From Branchiostoma floridae (taxonomy: Eukaryota > Chordata > Leptocardii > Amphioxiformes > Branchiostomatidae), in contig NC_049996.1 of assembly GCF_000003815.2 (NCBI RefSeq), positions 12,010,886-12,074,885 on the forward strand: a stretch of DNA of 64,000 bases, given 5' to 3'. How positions within the stretch are numbered: the stretch's first letter is position 1; each line of letters starts with the position of its first letter. The position numbers and the translations under genes are program-made. The notes under the pieces were generated by a model. It did no database searches. It saw nothing but the letters and a program-made list of their open reading frames with translations, and was not told the DNA's origin. Of this stretch, positions 35,146 to 46,787 are shown piece after piece.

Positions 35146-38100
35146 ATGGCGACTAAGAAACCGGCAGCGAAAACGGCAGCTAAGACGACGTCCTCTCCAG
35201 CAGTGGTAAGTATAGTATAACTATAAGTGCTGAATCGGCGATTCCAACTTTTCTGCCTGCTGGCGCGAACTCTCAGTGTTAGAAGGTCACGGAATGAATG
35301 TACCGTATTATGTCGTAAGTCAACTCCGTGCGTCCCTGACCGCATTGCGTTTCACTCTATCTAGACACTGCATCAAACTTAACAGTCATGGCGGTCGACT
35401 TGGCATTTAATGTATGCCACTGACGGGCCTTATGTTTCCTAGCGAGATAGAGTGATGATACTGGCTAGCGTGTATGTGATATAACATTGGCTTGAATCCA
35501 GCTAGACAGGGCATATACGAGGACATTTGCACGTACCCAAAGGAATAGTGCTAATTGTGACCTATAAATACATTGATTATTTTTCGACCCTAGGTGATGT
35601 TTATTGTAAACTATTAGATAGCGCTCTATGAAAGACAGAAAACGGAGGAAAATGGAAGGAAGGCTGTGGATCTTGAATGTTCTACCGTGAAGAAAGAATG
35701 TTTCTCCGCACTAGGGACCCTGACCAGGCGCTCCAAAAATATCAGGCGGCTCTGGTACGACAGACCCGTGCGCACACTTCCTTATTCGTCCACTACGGCA
35801 AGAGACATGCATCCATTATGCAAATCAGCCTCCTTTTTAAAAGGGCTTCACGGCGGTCTACATATTTACCCAATAGTTGCGATAGCTCCCTACCGTGGAT
35901 AGTTTTGCACAGGGTCTCTACAAGCCTTCCAATCCAGCAACAAAATGGTAGGTATCGTCTGCAATTTCCGTCAGACACCCTTTCCCCTTGGACGTTACAA
36001 GGCATGTGCTGATGTGTTTGCCCGAGTGAAATGGCCAACTTTTGGCGATGTGAACCTCGCTGTTTGACTGCCAGCTGCTTGCGTTGTAGTGGGAAGTTCG
36101 CCATAGCGACATGTGTAATATGTCAGTGATAAGGACCTACTGTCGGGGGTGTTAGGAACGTGTACAGTTTCCACTCAAACAGTGTATAAGACCTCCTGGG
36201 AAGAAAACACGGAGCTTTAGAACTGAGAATGATCCTGCTTGCTGTAACAGAACAGAAAGCAAATCTCACCATGCTTGTACTAAATCCCGCACGCATTTAT
36301 TTTTGGATTTTCGGAATGCAGAGTTCATGTTTAGATTTGATATGGCGGCCACGAGGCCTTCAGAACCTTTAGAATAACCTTCGTGTATTACTGCGTGCTT
36401 TGATGCATTTTTACAACACATCATCTACTATGATCCTGCATCTAACTTGTATACTGTTCCTCTTTATTGCTTATCAATTTTTCTCTCTTGTAATATTTCT
36501 GTAGCCAGTTTTTCAATTCTGTTGTATCTAGTACCCCTCCCCCTTTTTACTTCTCTGTCTCTAGAGGCTTCTATCGTTAGCAATGCAGATGCAGTATAAC
36601 AGTAAAACATCTTCGAGGAACGCTTCTCACTAACGCTTCTTTTTCATTCACTCTGCCCCTGAAAATGTCAGAGTGATGCAGTGGTAAGTACGATTTGAGT
36701 CGTGTGCCCCCCCCCCCCCTCCAGTCCTCTCGTTCTAAATATATCCTTCCACCATCAGCGTTGTTACCTTCCCCCTAAAATATCACATTACATTATCCCG
36801 AAATTCCTGCTTAAAATGATACGGCCAGCTTTAATTACGCGACCCTAACCATATTCTATATTTGTAAAAAAAATACTTCATTATCAATTTTTCTCCATCT
36901 TGATTCTAGAAAGCTATATTTTCGTGAATTCATTAAAACACTACATGAAAACACAAAACAGTGTTATGAATTGTGCATATTCTAAAAACTTCCGTTTAAA
37001 ATCTATAACCTTGTAATAAGAGCTGAAAGAAATTTAATAACAATTAAAGAAATGCGAATGAATGATTTCCTTTCTCTCATCATATGCATTTTGGCTTCGC
37101 GTAAAAAAATTCCCCAGTACATTTTTGAGTAGCTGTCAAGCTCGTGATATTTGATCTTTAACAAGTCGCGCCAACTGGGTCTACAGAATTGGCTTACATC
37201 TAGGCACAGGCGTTCCTCCCATAGTCATGCATACAAAAATAGCAACACAATATACCAGGACAGACGCATTGCAGTTAATTCTACCCTGCCGATGCAAAAT
37301 GTCATTTTCAGTTCAATTTTTTTTGTGTGGGCACTTTTGGGTAGTTGCCAAATGGGTGTTGTTTAGCAACAGTATTGACCCTTTATAATACTTGTGGGGG
37401 TAGAAAAAATCGGTCAATGTCTGTGAGGTTATCTTAGGTCACGTGATCACACGTTTGCTCTTCCAACCGCCCTCCCCGTATCAATTTCTCTGACGCTATA
37501 TATGGCGGGAAAAAACAAGCATGGTAAGCAGTCGCATGGCAATGTCGCCGTGTCCTGGCTGCATGTCCCACTGCCCAGCAAGTTTGCCATTCCTCGCATG
37601 CTTCTGTATGTGCGACGGGAAGTTTTGTGACAGGGTGGGGAGGGGGGCAGGGAGAAGGCATTAGTACACCCAAACAGCAACTCTTTGATGTATATTACAT
37701 TCTGACTGACTATATCGTGTTATGTGATAGAATTCGTTTGTTTGCGAGTATTTACTGCTTGTATTTTCTTGCAATATTGTTGACAATGTATAGAATGGTT
37801 TGAAACACTCCATATTCTCCCACCCACTTAACTACCAAAGCTGTAACATATCAAAGCTGATAAGCGGTCTGCAAAACCGTGATAAACCATCTAGCCAACA
37901 TGGATTGGTCTACATTTCCCTCTAGATCTCTTCTGCCTTCAATTATGGCTTTTTTGTTTGGTTTTATTTCGTTTTTATTTCAGCAATATTTGCGTTAAAG
38001 TCTTGTTCAGTGTATGGGGCGCATTATTATATTTCAGTTTATTATAGAGCCTTTCCGGACCAATTTTCATTGTTTTGTTCTAAGTTATCATCTTACGTGT

Positions 38101-41100
38101 CAGAATAATTTCGCACACTCCTGTGTGGTACTATTTTTAGCTCATATGCATATCTCCTATCGTATCATTTTCTTCTCACTCTCTAAATCTGCAAGCACAA
38201 TGTCTATAATTTTTGTGTGAAACTTTCAACTGGCAAATTACAAGTCAAAGTATCTCTCTTCTCAATCGGTGTAGCTAACATTACATGCTGGCCGTGCTCT
38301 CATCTTCGTGACCAATCCTCGTGTTTCTCCATTTTTTCTCTTCACCCACGTGACCAACTATCCCATCATGCAACTTGCCTCCTTTGCGGCCGCCATGACA
38401 CTTTACGCATCACCCACCTTGCCCTCTCCTTTTGAGATGAATTATCATAATTTTACCGGTCTTTCCTCCATAACGACTTCATATATGACTCTAAACACAA
38501 TTAAACAACTTCGTCAAATTACCCTCCCTTTCTTTGAAATCATAATGAAACTATGACCATCATTAAAACTACCACAACACCACCATTCTTTAGAGACATA
38601 ATTCATTGTCCATTCCACAGTAGATAGATGCCGTAGATGTGTCTATGTCTGGACAAGATTTTCCGACAGTCCTGTGAAAATGTCACTAATGGTGTTGTGT
38701 GTTGTGATGTATTTTCTTATCGTCACAGGCGGAAGATAAAGCGGTATGTATATCACGTGTTAATCACGTGTGTGTCACGTGACTTAGTACCACGTACTGT
38801 TGTCAGACCCACTTCCGCTACTTCTGCCTAACAAAATTTATTGCACAACTTGGTTTTTATGTAGTTTTTTTTCTTTTACTTTAAATGTCATAAAGAAATA
38901 TGAGTTTTTATACCTATATTCTGCCACTTCCTTTCATATCACATCTTGATGTTACTTGTATATATTAGTATATATGCATATTAGTATGTATTTGGTGTTA
39001 CGACGTGTTTGGAGTGTAAATGTCGCAACCCATTCTAACGTACCATTTTGCAAACTTCTGTAGAACTTATCCGTGGTTATTAACTTAATCGCTCAGTACA
39101 CGATCGAGGGTTCGGTGTGTTAAATGACTTTCGCAATCACCTTCGGATCAGGCGTTCCTGCCGTTACATGTACTCTGTTCGCTATTCGATTGGAAGTATT
39201 GTCAAAGTTTTGGCTCACTTTTGGTTCTACAGATAACACGTCGACAAAGTCGATCAGAACACTTTTATTTGGTCCAATGTACAGATCAAAGATTCGTTCA
39301 GCCATTCATACTAGGGGTCCTAGCGGACCTGGTCGAATAAATATAGGGTGGTTATTATTTTGACGATAATGAACATCGTACACAAATTCTGACGTTATTT
39401 TACTGTCCATTTCAGGCCGCACCAAAGGCAAGGGCGTTGGGTCCAGAGGAGAAGGATGGTAAGTGGTGCTTCCCCCTACGTAAACATGCAAACACATAAC
39501 ACATCAGTTTGGTTCACCTATAACGCAAGTTCACCTTTACCCATGGGGTAACCTTTATCCGTTGTTTTCAAAACCAGGGTATTTAGTTATATCAAGTCGA
39601 TGACACACAATTTTAGACCAGCGTCTGTCGATTTGATATCCCTAATTTTTTTTTCCAAAATAACGGATATATGTTACCCCACGGATAAGGTGAACGAGCG
39701 TGACGCGTTAGAGGTTATATGTAGGACAAATTTGCATCTGCCGATGTGGACGCAAATGCTTCTACTATGTCAAGTGTCACAATCAAAAAAACACCTTACC
39801 AGAGCGGAGTGCTCTAAAAGGACTGCTTTATTAGGGCAATTCGGAGGTGTGTACATGTATGACCTTCACTGATTGGTTGTTGGCTGACAAGAGGAACGTT
39901 TCAACACGCTGTATCTCCAATAAGACAGTCCGTCTTGTCGCGCTATGACAACGACAGAAGAAAACCACGCAACCTGGAATTCCGATTCTACACTTCTTGC
40001 TGAGCTACTCTTTTTGCGGGACGCTAGTGGTTTGCGGGATGGCTGCACGTTTCTGGAAACTGGAATGGAATTATTTGAAGGCTTCCCTTTCGGCTATCAC
40101 GGGACTCTGCATACCGAACATACCGACCATCGTTTAAGGACGTACCCGAGGCTAAACTACATGCAGGACGAGCACGAGTCATGAAACGGGCAAACTGTGC
40201 ACTCGTACCGATCAAGAATGTCATTGTGAAAACTATTGTCTCATTATGTGTGGTGCTTTGCTACAGTTATTTTTAACATCGTGGAATGTCGTAGCTAACA
40301 GACATGACGTTCGAGCTCCTAGAAACACCGCAACTCCGTTTGGATATTCAGTCTTGGTCATTCGTGCTACTAGATACACGTGGTCATCAAAAAGTGTTTT
40401 TAAGACAGATGTAATTGTATCAACTGCATGAGGACAATTGAAATTATAGCTGTTTTTAAAATGCCGTTGCACACCCCTTCTTTAGAACATCAGATGGACC
40501 AGTCCACGACAGCTGATATAATTCCAGCTCTGACCTCGCTCGCGCCCATCAGCAAATTCCTGTAGGTCCCAATATGGGAACACGTCTGAACCGGTTTATC
40601 TCGCTTGTCCTTGTCACAAACACACACAAGGCACGCTGACGCGCGCAATGACGTGTTAGCCGCCGTCGTCCAATCAGGAATGTCGTTGCTTCAACCGTGT
40701 AAGCGACACAGCACGTTTTCTGACGAAATCAACGAAGCACATTATTGGGCATTAAACTCAAATGTCTTGACAAAACCCAAATGGATATAAGGCAACGTTT
40801 GAATAAATATCTTCATCTCTCCTAAGGCCGTATAAAGTTAAGGAAACAGAGCACTACTACTAGGACAAAAGGCTGCTAGAGCCATATATCTAATGATAGT
40901 TCTGCAATGTCCTGAAATGTCTTAAAAATAACAAGCCTATCAAAACATCAGTCTAATTTGTGCCCGCGAGCGTCGGTCTTGAACTCCACATGTGAACCAG
41001 ATCAAAGTGAAACGAACTTGACCCAGACCATGATGCATCTGGCTGTACCATAATACTTTCTCATGATGGTAGTTAAAGGCATTTCCGAAACCTGTCAATC

Positions 41101-44100
41101 AAATAAAGGTAAAGCACTCGACTTATTAGATATACTTATCCGGTTTAGCCCTACGTCCAAACCGGGGCCCGGCCGGGCAGCTTTCGGGGATCGACAAAAA
41201 AGTATCTTGCAAATATGAAATAGAACGGACACCAAACTACGTAAAAGAGAATAGTCGTGGGTATTATTTGTGTGTATTTACGTATATATGTCTATTTGTC
41301 GTTGCCACAACAGCCCAGCCGGGCCCCGGTTTGGAAATAAGTGATGCCAGCTTTACAAGGATAGAATATAGTAGTTCAGCATTAAGTAGATAAAGATACG
41401 TTTTAACTCATGTACTGTCGTCCCTCTCCGTTTCAGAGTGCATGAAGATCTTCGACATCTTCGACAGGAACGCAGAGAACATCGCGCCGGTTTCAGACAC
41501 CATGGACATGCTGACCAAGCTGGGCCAGACATACACCAAGAGGGAGACGGAAGCCATCATGAAGGAGGCCCGGGGACCCAAGGGTGAGCACTTCATTTCT
41601 CAGTCTAGTTTAGACTGCTGTCGTGGATTCGTGCGACAGGTTTACGACACCAAAATGTATTAAGGACATGGATGTGTAGTACAAAATCCACCTGTCTTGT
41701 GATGGGAAATGTTGTCAAAAGTCTTGTCAATGGTCCGTTCTGACGGAGCCTCGCTGAAAATCTAAAGTAGGAGAGGTTTGTGACAGCAAATTGATTGGGA
41801 ACATTTTTGAAACAGTTCTGGGCATACTGTAAAAACTTTAACAGTCTCAAGACAGAAGAGGAATGTCGTAGACCATAAGCTTGTCGTTAAAAATCACAGC
41901 GCAGAAAAGCAAATTTCTTGTAATAATTCAGTTCGGGACACGAAAAAAGTCGAAACTTTCCAATTGTTCAGCCAAAGTTTAAGAGTTTAAGAAGAACATT
42001 CATTAACACACTGTCGATCCATTTACTTCTTCCTCTCTAGGAGACAAGAAGAACCTCGGCCCTGAGGAGTGGTTGGTCCTGTGCTCCAAGTGGGTCCGTC
42101 AGGACGACGAGGAGGAGATCCTGAGGGCGTTCAAGGTGCACTTCCTCACTTTTCCGCATGAGAGCATCGCGAACCCGTTGGCCTGGGTCGATAAGTTTGG
42201 TTAAAATGTGGACTGGAGTAGAGTAGAGTACAGTCTTCGTATCAGTTACACGGTAATTTACATCATTCACCGGGACGGGAGACCTGGCGCATCTCCGTCT
42301 TGTAGTCAGCTAGTAGAAAGGGTATCGGAAGGGGCGGTATAACTCCTACGTTGCTGTAGTACACAGTATGTCTCTACTACTACCACTACAGTCTTGGACC
42401 AGGTAGGAACTGTCCAGTTGGGGTCGCTCTTCCATTTGATGGACATTTCTTGCATGTAAAACTCACCGGTCTTCATCTCACCCAGGTTTTCGACGCCAAC
42501 GGAGACGGTGTGATCGACTTCGACGAGTTCAAGTTCATCATGCAGAAGGTCGGCGAGGAGCCCCTGACAGACGCCGAGGTAGAGGAGGCGATGAAGGAAG
42601 CCGATGAGGACGGCAACGGTGTCATCGATATCCCCGGTACGGACACCCACCCACTGACACATAGAACAAACCGACCCACCCACTGACCCAGACTACAAAC
42701 ACCGACCCACCCAACGCACAACCAACCATACACCCATACAACAGACACCCACCCACCCAACGAACACCCACCCACTGACCCAGACAAAAACGCCGACCCA
42801 CCCAACCAACGAACACCCACCCGATGACCCATACAAGCCCGTTCCTACTCAGCCAACGGACACAGACTCTGTCACTCACCCAGCTACATCCACACTAAAT
42901 ACCAAACCACCCATGATCAGATTGGCTATTACACAGTACAACAAGAGTCAATCGACGCATGTGTCTTGTATGTTATAAAGTCTTGTTGGCAATGATACTA
43001 TGATACACATGTAAGATAAGCATGTATATGGTGATATATAAAGAACCTGTTGGCTTGTTTAGACGTACCTTTATCTTTTGAGGCATGCGAATATTGTGTT
43101 AATCAATGATATATACCCAAATGTTTATGTTTCGGAGTCATATAATTGTGGACTTCATCTATTCTCTAAATACCAGTTGTTGTGCGAAGTAAGGTGATTG
43201 GCGAGTCGAATGCTTGCAGATGCATCTCTCCTCAGCAGCGACCACTCACAGACGCCATCTGTCAATGTGGTGATGAAGTGCACAGAAGGATTTGCATGTT
43301 GACAGCATCCTCTTATGATCATACACTTCCACAACACTTACACGACTTTCACAACACATCGTCTATGTAGAATTATTCGCCTTTGTCACTTTTTATCACT
43401 TTCTATTCATCAACTCTCGTTTGTATTTTTCGTCGTTTCTGTTGTTTCACTTCTGTTTATGTTTCATGTACTCTTTAACAACTAACACCTCAACGCTTTG
43501 CCTCAAACTCTCTTTCACCTCATCAAAAAAGCCACTCCTCTGCCATATTTCCTGCCCTCCATTGCTATCAACTTCCCATCTCCTCCTTTATTTCTACTTT
43601 CAACTCAAGGTTTTTTTTCTTTCCCGCCTCTGCTCATCCTTCTAAAACGACACGTTTTCATCAGAATTAATCCCTGACATTTCATCATGGCTTCCCCTAC
43701 CGGATTCATCTGGAACTGCACCAAACTAACAGCTCGGAGAAGGATAGCTCCCATAACCTTATGTTCTGTCTACAGAGTTCATGGACCTGATCAAAAAGTC
43801 CAAGAATGCGCTGAAGGAGGCTTAAGTTAGTCCACAGGATTCACAGGTATTACTGACACCAAACGCATCTTCTCTTTTTTTACTCTACTTCCTCTTCTTT
43901 TTCACCACTGTGGTCAAGCAGATAAAACATCTGCAGGAGTTAGGAACGTTTTCGCGGATCTCTCCAAAGCCAACAGGTGTTGTCACGTGATGGTCACGCG
44001 AACATGATGCTGTCACGTGATGATCACGTGAACATGCCCCCCTCCCCCATGCCAGGAGGGTAGCATGAGCATGTTTATGACCTTACACACGGTGATGATG

Positions 44101-45055
44101 TCATGGCATGTTCATTTTGTCCTCTGTGAACAGAGTTTATGGATCTCATCCGGAAGTCGAAGAACGCATTGAAGGAAATTTAACGTGGTCCAACTGTCTT
44201 ACAGAAGGTGACTATCATCATGGATTGACGTGAACGAAATCTGCTGTCATCTTTCTGCTTCTTTTAACACCAATTCAAATCTTTTACTAAACTGACGACA
44301 AATCATCTTTTCGATCAATTTGAAGCAATGTGGGCTGCCCTAGGAAACGCCAGTTCTTCATCTAGCCAACTTCGTGAAAAATAACTTTACTTGCAAGGCA
44401 GTATTCTTTTTTCTTAAATCAGAAAATTTGATCAAAGTTTCTCCCTAGATTTAGAAGTTGATCATTTCTACGTGTTACAAAGAGACAGAACCTTGCCCCT
44501 AAAAGAAACGCACCATTTCCCTACAAAAACGGGTCCAACTTTTTTTTCTTTCGAGGAATTTTTCATTAATACACATCGTCTGTGAATTTTGGCGTGTTTG
44601 TCCAATGTGAAGCCCGTACAACTGTATTGTATACGACTAATCGGAAGTCAGAAATAGTCCTTGTACTTAAAAGTTGTATAGTTATTGCGTCCGTTCCAAA
44701 GTTTCGTTGAAACCAACTGTTGAAAAGTAATAGAATGGCGTATAAGTCCAACTCTACTGATGTTTTTGTTTATTGCCTCTCATATTGCTGTGTGCTTTGT
44801 ATGTCAATGATTCTGTGTGAACGAACATATCAATTCGGTTTTAATATATATTTCGATGTGTTAGTCGGCAGTATTCTGGAGTTTGTCGTTTGTCAATTTT
44901 CTTCGTAAATTTTGTTTGTAAATTGTTGTATTTGTGCTAATCTTTCCTACCACATATCTTTTAAGTGGTTTGATATTCATTTATCCTTTTCTATTTGTCC
45001 TCTAGAATTTATAAATCTTATGCGCCGTTCAAAGTCTGAACTGATGAGAGATTAA
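35146..45055 (+). CDS. CAVP: Calcium vector protein (EF-hand), with alternative ends
   Basis: Coding exons: 35146-35205, 36672-36683, 38729-38743, 39416-39458, 41437-41583, 42041-42135, 42486-42636, then one of three terminal exons (43776, 44134 or 45006). The full product would be 190 residues. From [20 protein letters not shown] at exon 4 onward, the 161-residue chain matches amphioxus CaVP as I remember it, with few substitutions. CaVP is an abundant muscle Ca-binding protein that binds the Ig/IQ protein CaVPT. EF-hands 1 and 2 are degenerate; loops 3 ([12 protein letters not shown]) and 4 ([12 protein letters not shown]) are canonical. The first three exons add an Ala/Lys/Pro-rich extension ([13 protein letters not shown]...), with two microexons of 12 and 15 nt, all phase 0. 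The gene is single copy here and sits alone between a gene-poor region and the sialyltransferases. Confidence 0.88.
36672..36683 (+). CDS. CAVP: CaVP microexon 2 (12 nt)
   Basis: The exon encodes Ser-Asp-Ala-Val in phase 0, between a pyrimidine-rich acceptor (..cccctgaaaatgtcag) and a strong GTAAGT donor. It is likely a cassette exon; usage cannot be judged from sequence. Confidence 0.55.
38347..38796. promoter_or_regulatory. E-box (CACGTG) cluster in CaVP intron 3 region
   Basis: CACGTG occurs at 38347-38352 and then three times within 28 bp at 38754-38759, 38765-38770 and 38776-38781. Another copy is at 37440-37445. The class is bound by bHLH-ZIP factors (USF, Max, MITF types). Regulatory use is inferred. 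Confidence 0.3.
38729..38743 (+). CDS. CAVP: CaVP microexon 3 (15 nt)
   Basis: The exon encodes Ala-Glu-Asp-Lys-Ala in phase 0 between a TCACAG acceptor and a GTATGT donor. Three CACGTG sites begin 10 bp downstream. Confidence 0.55.
39521..39710. mobile_element. 190-bp MITE in CaVP intron 4
   Basis: Inverted repeats of about 45 bp: the left arm has TAACGCAAGTTCACCTTTAC and GGGGTAACCTTTATCCGTT; the right arm is the imperfect complement ending GCGTTA. TA dinucleotides border it. Non-autonomous; no coding capacity. Confidence 0.65.
41131..41345. mobile_element. GC-rich inverted-repeat MITE in CaVP intron 4
   Basis: The 22-bp arms CCAAACCGGGGCCCGGCCGG.. (41157-41178) and ..CCGGGCCCCGGTTTGG (41313-41334) differ at one position. 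ACTTAT outside both arms suggests the real ends lie slightly further out. Confidence 0.65.
42640..42900. repeat. CCCACCCA-rich minisatellite in CaVP intron 7
   Basis: Degenerate units built from ACCCACCCACTGACCCAGAC and CCAACGAACACCCACCC make up about 260 bp right after the exon 7 donor. The strand is strongly C/A skewed. Confidence 0.75.
43776..43825 (+). CDS. CAVP: CaVP terminal exon a
   Basis: Coding part of 50 nt after a CTGTCTACAG acceptor. It completes the Glu at position 12 of EF-loop 4 and encodes [15 protein letters not shown], the form closest to the known CaVP C-terminus. A CAG/GTATTA donor lies 21 nt past the stop (43847), so the exon may be an internal cassette spliced to a shared 3' UTR. 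Confidence 0.85.
43984..44030. promoter_or_regulatory. CACGTG cluster between CaVP exons a and b
   Basis: CACGTG occurs at 43984-43989, 44014-44019 and 44025-44030 with a near copy (CACGCG) between, in a tandem TGTCACGTGATGGTCACG pattern. It resembles the cluster at 38754-38781. Confidence 0.3.
44134..44183 (+). CDS. CAVP: CaVP terminal exon b
   Basis: Coding part of 50 nt encoding [15 protein letters not shown] with the same phase as exon a; it restores the loop-4 Glu. A possible donor (AAG/GTGACT) lies 24 nt past the stop at 44208. Three CACGTG sites sit 105-150 bp upstream. Confidence 0.8.
45006..45055 (+). CDS. CAVP: CaVP terminal exon c
   Basis: Coding part of 50 nt after a TTTGTCCTCTAG acceptor. 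It again supplies the loop-4 Glu (codon GAA) and encodes the divergent [16 protein letters not shown] polyadenylation signal follows at 45543. Equal length, phase and position make it a third duplicate of the same exon. Confidence 0.75.
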
Positions 45056-45542
45056 CATCGAGGGTGGAAACACCACACAGCTATTGGGTAGATCATCTCT
45101 GACGTCACTTCCTGCCAGTCTTGACATCATCATGACGTCACTTCCTGCCAAGCAGTGACGTCGTTACCCGGAGCAAATCGCAACTACTCGTTCATCGTTT
45201 TACTTAAGATCCTTCAAGTAACTCAACACTACGGCAAGCCACACATACAAAAAAATTAGCTGTAATGTTCATTTTGGAATGTGTACAATTAACGTTTTTT
45301 TGCGACATTACTGTACATGTACTTTTCGGCATAGTCTTATTGGTGAGTTTTGATACCGTTAAGTTAATCATACCTTAGTGTTAGTGTGAGGGGTTTTTGG
45401 AGGGAGTGTCCGGGAATATAGGGGTTTATTAAAGCGTCTTTATTTTCCATCTGAGTATGGTAAAATTCAGAGCTTTGTTGTTATTGCCAGCGCTCGACAT
45501 GGTTTGGTGACCGGCATGTAACATCAAGCGTGTACAACATGT

Positions 45543-45548
45543 AATAAA
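45543..45548 (+). terminator. Polyadenylation signal of CaVP
   Basis: AATAAA followed by the T/G-rich GTCTGTGTTGTCTTC, about 490 bp past the stop of exon c. It could serve all isoforms if exons a and b splice onward. Confidence 0.5.
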
Positions 45549-46787
45549 GTCTGTGTTGTCTTCGAATCAAGAGTCTCTCCTTTTGTTTCTGAACGTAAGA
45601 AAATATGCCAGCGGAAGATAGATTAAAGAACAAGAACAGTTCTAGACAATAGTATCCATTGAAAAGACCAGATTCCTTGTTTTCTGAACAGGCAAAGTGT
45701 ATTTCTGCCAAGAGCTGAATCTAACCTTTCCCCGACCGAAAAGGAAAAAAACAACAACTTTTTTCTCACTTTCAGCCAATCAAAGGTCTATTTACTTTTG
45801 GTCCAAAAATGCTTCAAATGGTACACCGTACAGATCAATTCGAGCTCACTACCCTGTACAGGTGTGTGTACTTGTGTGTGAAATAGACGGAAAACCTGAT
45901 TCCCTTTTGTGCGAGCATGCGAAGAAGAGAATATTATTTACCAGCTGTCCAAAGTTTGCAAAGAATGCGGTTAAGTTAACAGCCAATCACGTTCCGTCTT
46001 ACATTTCATTGCTGTTTGGTGGGACAGTCCAAACAAAAATGGCGGCTCCGAGAATGAAGAATCTTCTAATTTCTTATTAGATCATCAAAAGAAGTTGAAA
46101 TCTGAAGCGACTGGTTGATGACAATGACGAGTAAGAGTTTATCCAGGTGAGGCCACTACATGTCATTAATATACCGAAATGTCTTGTCGTCATTTGATCT
46201 TTAAAAGTTGATTAGTTGCTATGAATATCTAGATCAATACGGGTTTTCCGTATGACGTCATCTACGTCATGTTGGATTATAGCGTGCGTCTGTACGGCAC
46301 AAGAAGATTGCTTAGTCCTATTACTCGCCAGTTCCCTTGTAATTCATTACAAGTTCCCTTGTAATTCATATTACCCACAAGGTGTCACAAATGCACATGT
46401 TTGTCACATTTTAATTGGTCCAACTGCAAATTAACCTTAAGGTAAAGACATATTAGACAGACACATTCATAACTTATACTCACAGTTAGAGTTGAGTTTT
46501 TCATATATTTCACTGAATTTTTCTCCTATACATGCATAATGATAACCAAAAGCAGAAATTTCCATGTCACTGATAAATAGAACATATAAATTGCTCGCTA
46601 AAACTCTTGATAAATAAGGATATCTGGTGAACTAATAATGGGTTTTCCCTAACATACCCCCTATCATTAACATACAACTAATTTACTGTATTAAGTTCCG
46701 AATGTCCAGCTAATGGCTCAAAAGTAGGATAGCTAACAAATAGACCATAATATCCCTGTAGGTAAGGTTGCTACCAATAGGAGGCGC
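45549..46787. other. Intergenic region between CaVP and the minus-strand sialyltransferase
   Basis: No supported gene; the 127-codon open frame at 45697-46080 has no domain I recognise. The sialyltransferase 3' UTR probably lies near 46600-46787. Confidence 0.4.

Noticed and set aside
45697-46080. Plus-strand open frame of 127 codons
   Set aside because: No domain, and it overlaps simple A/T-rich sequence. It could not be linked to neighbouring exons.
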